A stretch of DNA of 64,000 nucleotides from Pelodera strongyloides (lineage: Eukaryota; Nematoda; Chromadorea; Rhabditida; Rhabditidae): positions 104,067 through 168,066 of the forward strand of contig JAANDG010000314.1 in assembly GCA_036852015.1 (NCBI GenBank). The letters run 5' to 3'. Positions 59,001-64,000 of this stretch are shown here, piece after piece. Every line of letters starts with the position of its first letter. Position 1 is the first letter of the stretch. The position numbers and the translations under genes were made by a program. The notes below the pieces were generated by a model, which ran no database searches, was not told the DNA's origin, and was given only the letters and a program-made list of their open reading frames with translations.

Positions 59001-62000
59001 AGGATCAGTTTGAAGTGAAATACATCTTGCCACAGGGTTTTCTGCTTGAAAGCAGTGTGGCAGTTCGAAGATCAGTTCGAAGCTAAATACATCTTGCCAC
59101 AGGCAAGATCAGTTCGAAGCTAAATACATCTTGCCACAGGGTTTTCTGCTTGAAAACAGTGTGGCAGAATCAGTTTGAAGTGAAATACATCTTGCCACAG
59201 GGTTTTCTGCTTGAAAACAGTGTGGCAAGATCAGTTTGGAGTGAAATACATCTTGCCACAGGGTTTTCTGCTTCAAAACAGTGTGGCAGGATCAGTTTGA
59301 AGTGAAATACATCTTGCCACAGGGTTTTCTGCTTGAAAACAGTGTGGCAAGATCAGTTTGGAGTGAAATACATCTTGCCACAGGATTTTCTGCTTGAAAA
59401 CACCGTGGCAAGATCAGTTCGAAGTGAAATACATCTTGCCAGGGGGTTTCTGCCTGAAAACAGTGTGGCAAGATCAGTTCGAAGCGAAATACATCTTGCC
59501 ACAGGGTTTTCTGCGTGAAAACAGTGTGGCACGATCAGTTCGAAGTGAAATGCATCTTGCCACAGGGTTTTCTGCTTGAAAACAGTGTGGCAAGATCAGT
59601 TCGAAGCGAAATACATCTTGCCACAGGGTTTTCTGCTTGAAAACCGTGTGGCAAGATCAGTTCGAAGCGAAATACATCTTGCCACAGGGTTTTCTGCTTG
59701 AAAACCGTGTGGCAAGATCAGTTTGGAGTGAAATACATCTTGCCACAGGGTTTTCTGCTTGACAGCAGTGTGGCAAGATCAGTTTGGAGTGATATACATC
59801 TTGCCACAGGGTTTTCTGCTTGAAAACAGTGTGGCAGGATCAGTTTGAAGTGAAATACATCTTGCCACACGGTTTTCTGCTTGAAAGCGGTGTGGCAAGA
59901 TCAGTTCGAAGCGAAATACATCTTGCCACAGGGTTTTCTGCTTGAAAACAGTGTGGCAGGATCAGTTTGAAGTGAAATACATCTTGCCACAGGGTTTTCT
60001 GCATGAAAGCAGTGTGGCAAGATCAGTTTGGAGTGAAATATATCTTGCCACAGGGGTTTCTGCTTGAAAACAGTGTGGCAAGATCAGTTTGGAGTGAAAT
60101 ACATCTTGCCACAGGGTTTTCTGCTTGAAAACAGTGTGGCAGGATCAGTTTGAAGTGAAATACATCTTGCCACACTGTTTTCTGCTTGAAAGCGGTGTGG
60201 CAAGATCAGTTCGAAGCTAAATACATCTTGCCACAGGGTTTTCTGCTTGAAAACAGTGTGTCAGAATCAGCTTGAAGTGAAATACATCTTGCCACAGGGT
60301 TTTCTGCTTGAAAACAGTGTGGCAAGATCAGTTTGGAGTGAAATACATCTTGCCACAGGGGTTTCTGCTTGAAAACAGTGTGGCAAGATCAGTTTGGAGT
60401 GAAATACATCTTGCCACGCGGTTTTCTGCTTCAAAACAGTGTGGCAGGATCAGTTTGAAGTGAAATACATCTTGCCACAGGGTTTTCTGCTTGAAAGCAG
60501 TGTGGCAAGATCAGTTCGAAGCGAAATACATCTTGCCACAGGGGTTTCTGCTTGAAAACAGTGTGGCAGGATCAGTTTGGAGTGAAATACATCTTGCCAC
60601 AGGGTTTTCTGCTTCAAAACAGTGTGGCAAGATCAGTTTGGAGTGAAATACATCTTGCCACAGGGTTTTCTGCGTGAAAACAGTGTGGCACGATCAGTTC
60701 GAAGTGAAATACATCTTGCCACAGGGTTTTCTGCTTGAAAACAGTGTGGCAAGATCAGTTCGAAGTGAAATGCATCTTGCCACAGGGTTTTCTGCTTGAA
60801 AACCGTGTGGCAAGATCAGTTTGGAGTGAAATACATCTTGCCACAGGGTTTTCTGCTTGACAGCAGTGTGGCAAGATCAGTTTGGAGTGATATACATCTT
60901 GCCACAGGGTTTTCTGCTTGAAAACCGTGTGGCAAGATCAGTTTGGAGTGAAATACATCTTGCCACAGGGTTTTCTGCTTGACAGCAGTGTGGCAAGATC
61001 AGTTTGGAGTGATATACATCTTGCCACAGGGTTTTCTGCTTGACAGCAGTGTGGCAAGATCAGTTTGGAGTGATATACATCTTGCCACAGGGGTTTCTGC
61101 TTGAAAACAGTGTGGCAGGATCAGTTTGAAGTGAAATACATCTTGCTACAGGGGTGTCTGCTTGAAAACAGTGTGGCAAGATCAGTTCGAAGCGAAATAC
61201 ATCTTGCCACAGGGTTTTCTGCTTGACAGCAGTGTGGCAAGATCAGTTCGAAGCTAAATACATCTTGCCACAGGGTTTTCTGCTTGAAAACAGTGTGGCA
61301 GAATCAGTTTGAAGTGAAATACATCTTGCCACGGGGTTTTCTGCTTGAAAACAGTGTGGCAAGATCAGTTTGGAGTGAAATACATCTTGCCACAGGGTTT
61401 TCTGCTTGAAAACAGTGTGGCAGAATCAGTTTGAAGTGAAATACATCTTGCCACAGGGTTTTCTGCTTGAAAACAGTGTGGCAAGATCAGTTTGGAGTGA
61501 AATACATCTTGCCACAGGGTTTTCTGCTTGAAAGCAGTGTGGCAAGATCAGTTTGAAGTGAAATGCATCTTGCCACAGGGTTTTCTGCTTGAAAGCAGTG
61601 TGGCAAGATCAGTTCGAAGCTAAATACATCTTGCCACACCACAGGGTTTTCTGCTTGAAAACAGTGTGGCAGAATCAGTTTGAAGTGAAATACATCTTGC
61701 CACAGGGTTTTCTGCTTGAAAACAGTGTGGCAAGATCAGTTTGGAGTGAAATACATCTTGCCACAGGGGTTTCTGCTTGAAAACAGTGTGGCAAGATCAG
61801 TTTGGAGTGAAATACATCTTGCCACAGGGTTTTCTGCTTGAAAACAGTGTGGCAGGATCAGTTTGAAGTGAAATACATCTTGCCACAGGGTTTTCTGCTT
61901 GAAAGCGGTGTGGCAAGATCAGTTCGAAGCTAAATACATCTTGCCACAGGGTTTTCTGCTTGAAAACAGTGTGGCAGAATCAGTTTGAAGTGAAATACAT

Positions 62001-62952
62001 CTTGCCACAGGGTTTTCTGCTTGAAAACAGTGTGGCAAGATCAGTTTGGAGTGAAATACATCTTGCCACAGGGGTTTCTGCTTGAAAACAGTGTGGCAAG
62101 ATCAGTTTGGAGTGAAATACATCTTGCCACAGGGTTTTCTGCTTGAAAACAGTGTGGCAGGATCAGTTTGAAGTGAAATACATCTTGCCACAGGGTTTTC
62201 TGCTTGAAAGCGGTGTGGCAAGATCAGTTTGGAGTGAAATACATCTTGCCACAGGGTTTTCTGCTTCAAAACAGTGTGGCAAGATCAGTTTGGAGTGAAA
62301 TACATCTTGCCACAGGGTTTTCTGCTTGAAAACAGTGTGGCAAGATCAGTTTGGAGTGAAATACATCTTGCCACAGGGTTTTCTGCTTGAAAACAGTGTG
62401 GCAGGATCAGTTTGAAGTGAAATACATCTTGCCACAGGGGTTTGTGCTTGAAAACAGTGTGGCAAGATCAGTTTGGAGTGAAATACATCTTGCCACAGGG
62501 TTTTCTGCTTGAAAACAGTGTGGCAGGATCAGTTTGAAGTGAAATACATCTTGCCACAGGGTTTTCTGCTTGAAAGCGGTGTGGCAAGATCAGTTCGAAG
62601 CGAAATACATCTTGCCACAGGGTTTTCTGCTTGACAGCAGTGTGGCAAGATCAGTTTGGAGTGAAATACATCTTGCCACAGGGGTTTTTGCTTGAAAACA
62701 GTGTGGCAAGATCAGTTCGAAGCGAAATACATCTTGCCGCAGGGTTTTCTGCTTGAAAACAGCATGGCAAGATCAGTTTGAAGTGAAATACATCTTGCCA
62801 CAGGGTTTTCTGCTTGAAAGCGGTGTGGCAAGATCAGTTCGAAGCTAAATACATCTTGCCACAGGGTTTTCTGCTTGAAAACAGTGTGGCAAGATCAGTT
62901 TGGAGTGAAATACATCTTGCCACAGGGGTTTCTGCTTCAAAACAGTCTGGCA
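56029..62952. repeat. ~60-bp palindromic satellite array, right part, with higher-order units
   Basis: About 115 monomers. Variants (GCAAGATCAGTTCGAAGC, ..GAAGCT, GCAGAATCAGTTTGAAGT, GCAAGATCAGTTTGGAGT, GCAGGATCAGTTTGAAGT) recur in the same order in blocks of four to five monomers (roughly 240-300 bp), for example around 57720-58020 and 61850-62160. Small indels at 56335-56350, 56610-56665 and 59055-59110 mark local rearrangements. Confidence 0.97.
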
Positions 62953-63558
62953 ATAAAAACGAACGAAAAGGAGTGAGTAAAAACATTTGATGATATTACT
63001 ACGAGAACAATTGAAATAAATAGTTATTTTTGCGAAATAAAATATAATTGTAATGAAATAATACTGGAGTATATCAAGCGTGAGCTTGATAACCCGTTTC
63101 GGCCCCTTAGCCACAGACGGGATTTACAATTGCGGAGGGGCCATCATCAGTGTGATGCCGCAATTGGAATTATACACTAACTTAATAAAAAATAGAAATT
63201 GTATATTTATTGTAATAAGTAGGCTATTTTTTATTAAAAATAACATAATAGTGACATAGAAAGACTAGAAAGGGCATTAGAATAATGAAAGAGAGAATTC
63301 AAATACAATACTGTCGATAAAGAGGCGTGACTGTCATTGGTAGTCATAGTTAAGGAGGTCTTTGTCAGCGTAAGTTTTGATAAGAGTACGAGAGAGACAT
63401 AGAGTGACAGACATGCATAGTGACATTAGTAGAGGTGAATGACCCACCCATACTACTTATGAATATAGAGGTTATTGATCCTGGTTAACCATATAGGAGG
63501 ACTAAATAAATTGATAAGGGAAACGGATAGTGAAATAGTAGCATATTTTTTATCAATT
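62953..63558 (-). other. 3' part of a retroelement, non-coding
   Basis: Follows the RT-like ORF on the minus strand. A hairpin-rich block (63085-63170: GGCCCCTTAGCCACAGACGG and ATTGCGGAGGGGCC) lies near the satellite junction and is probably the element's 3' structure. No other gene seen. Confidence 0.4.
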
Positions 63559-64000
63559 TTATATTGAATGTAACCATTTTAGCATATGTTTTAAGGTAAG
63601 GTTATATTTGTGAGTAATGACGGGATATTTATTGAGCGTTTTGCTGATAGTACTCAAAATGATGTTTTTAGGGTACTTGTTAGATATAAGTTTGCAAACA
63701 AATTGTGCAACCTTGGATTTGAAGAAATCTATAGTAGATGTGCATCGATTAATTCTTATTATCTCGCCAATAATACAACTAATTTTGATTTTGCTACTAA
63801 TACTACTGTCAAACATAGGGAACCGAATTACATTGAAGGTGTAATCGTCTGTCTTATTATACATATTAACGGTCCATATATCGTTAGTTCTTTTTAAGTA
63901 TAAATCGAGGAAAGCTGCTTCTTTTGTGGAGGTATTTGCGGGTTCTAAAGTTAAGGAGTTGGGATATATATTACACACAGTGGAAAGAATATTATGATTC
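63559..64000 (-). mobile_element. reverse-transcriptase-like ORF of a retroelement (partial, open to right edge)
   Basis: The frame is open from the window edge to the stop at 63559. Features: NSLTLEPANTSTKEAAFLDL, KTDDYTFNVIRFPMFDSSIS, a GEIIRINRCTS stretch and a closing THKYNLTLKHMLKW. This pattern resembles the C-terminal part of a group of metazoan retroelement proteins distinct from the LINE RTs elsewhere in this window (Penelope-like or another YR/RT class; I cannot decide). The catalytic core lies outside the window. The frame is undamaged here. Confidence 0.6.

Noticed and set aside
53690..62952. Many ORFs of 60-105 codons on both strands (for example 53933-54244 plus, 56572-56889 minus)
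   Set aside because: They are translations of the 60-bp satellite, whose unit length is a multiple of three; the repeated peptide appears on both strands.
53690..62952. CRISPR-like regular palindromic repeats
   Set aside because: No unique spacers: the whole 60-bp unit repeats, there are no cas genes, and the surroundings are intron-rich eukaryotic genes.

Overview
This window looks like nuclear DNA of a rhabditid-type nematode that is not C. elegans itself. The evidence is short-consensus splice sites (TTTNAG acceptors), splice-type acceptors sitting a few bases before start codons as expected for spliced-leader trans-splicing, and a reconstructed 443-residue FAT-3-type front-end desaturase plus a PYP-1-type pyrophosphatase. 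I rebuilt the gene models by hand, joining exons only where reading phase and donor/acceptor signals agreed. Five genes are essentially complete, one 5' end runs off the left edge, and one intronless ORF lies inside an intron of another gene.

Layout. 1-3.1 kb, minus strand: first three exons of an unrecognised gene leaving the left edge. 3.1-15.6 kb: no gene seen; a mosaic of foldback elements, including a 4856-bp element with 477-bp inverted ends (9109-13964). 15.7-21.9 kb, minus: a ZDHHC6-type DHHC palmitoyltransferase with an SH3 tail. 21.9-25.3 kb: intergenic with a MITE. 25.3-26.8 kb, plus: cytidine deaminase. 27.6-34.2 kb, minus: fat-3-type desaturase, with retroelement debris in its first intron. 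36.4-43.4 kb, minus: a 16-exon gene whose predicted 607-residue protein carries recognisable BCL9/Legless HD1 and HD2 motifs, the Wnt/beta-catenin coactivator family. 47.4-53.3 kb, plus: inorganic pyrophosphatase with a phase-compatible alternative first exon encoding a mitochondrial presequence; an intronless Ser/Thr-rich membrane-protein ORF (49106-49876) sits inside its first intron. 53.7-62.95 kb: about 140 copies of a ~60-bp palindromic satellite, split by a 5'-truncated LINE. 62.9-64 kb, minus: end of a second retroelement with a reverse-transcriptase-like ORF open to the right edge.

The genes do not form an obvious operon or pathway; spacing is generally over 0.8 kb and functions are unrelated (lipid desaturation, protein palmitoylation, pyrimidine salvage, pyrophosphate hydrolysis, Wnt transcription). 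What unites the window is a heavy load of small palindromic elements, most flanked by TTAA as expected for piggyBac-type MITEs, found in introns, within 40 bp of a start codon (cytidine deaminase), and about 14 bp after the stop codons of both fat-3 and the BCL9-like gene.

The most noteworthy items are the BCL9-like gene, the probable dual-targeted pyrophosphatase, the hairpin-forming satellite with higher-order organisation, and the tRNA-containing TIR element in the BCL9-like intron.
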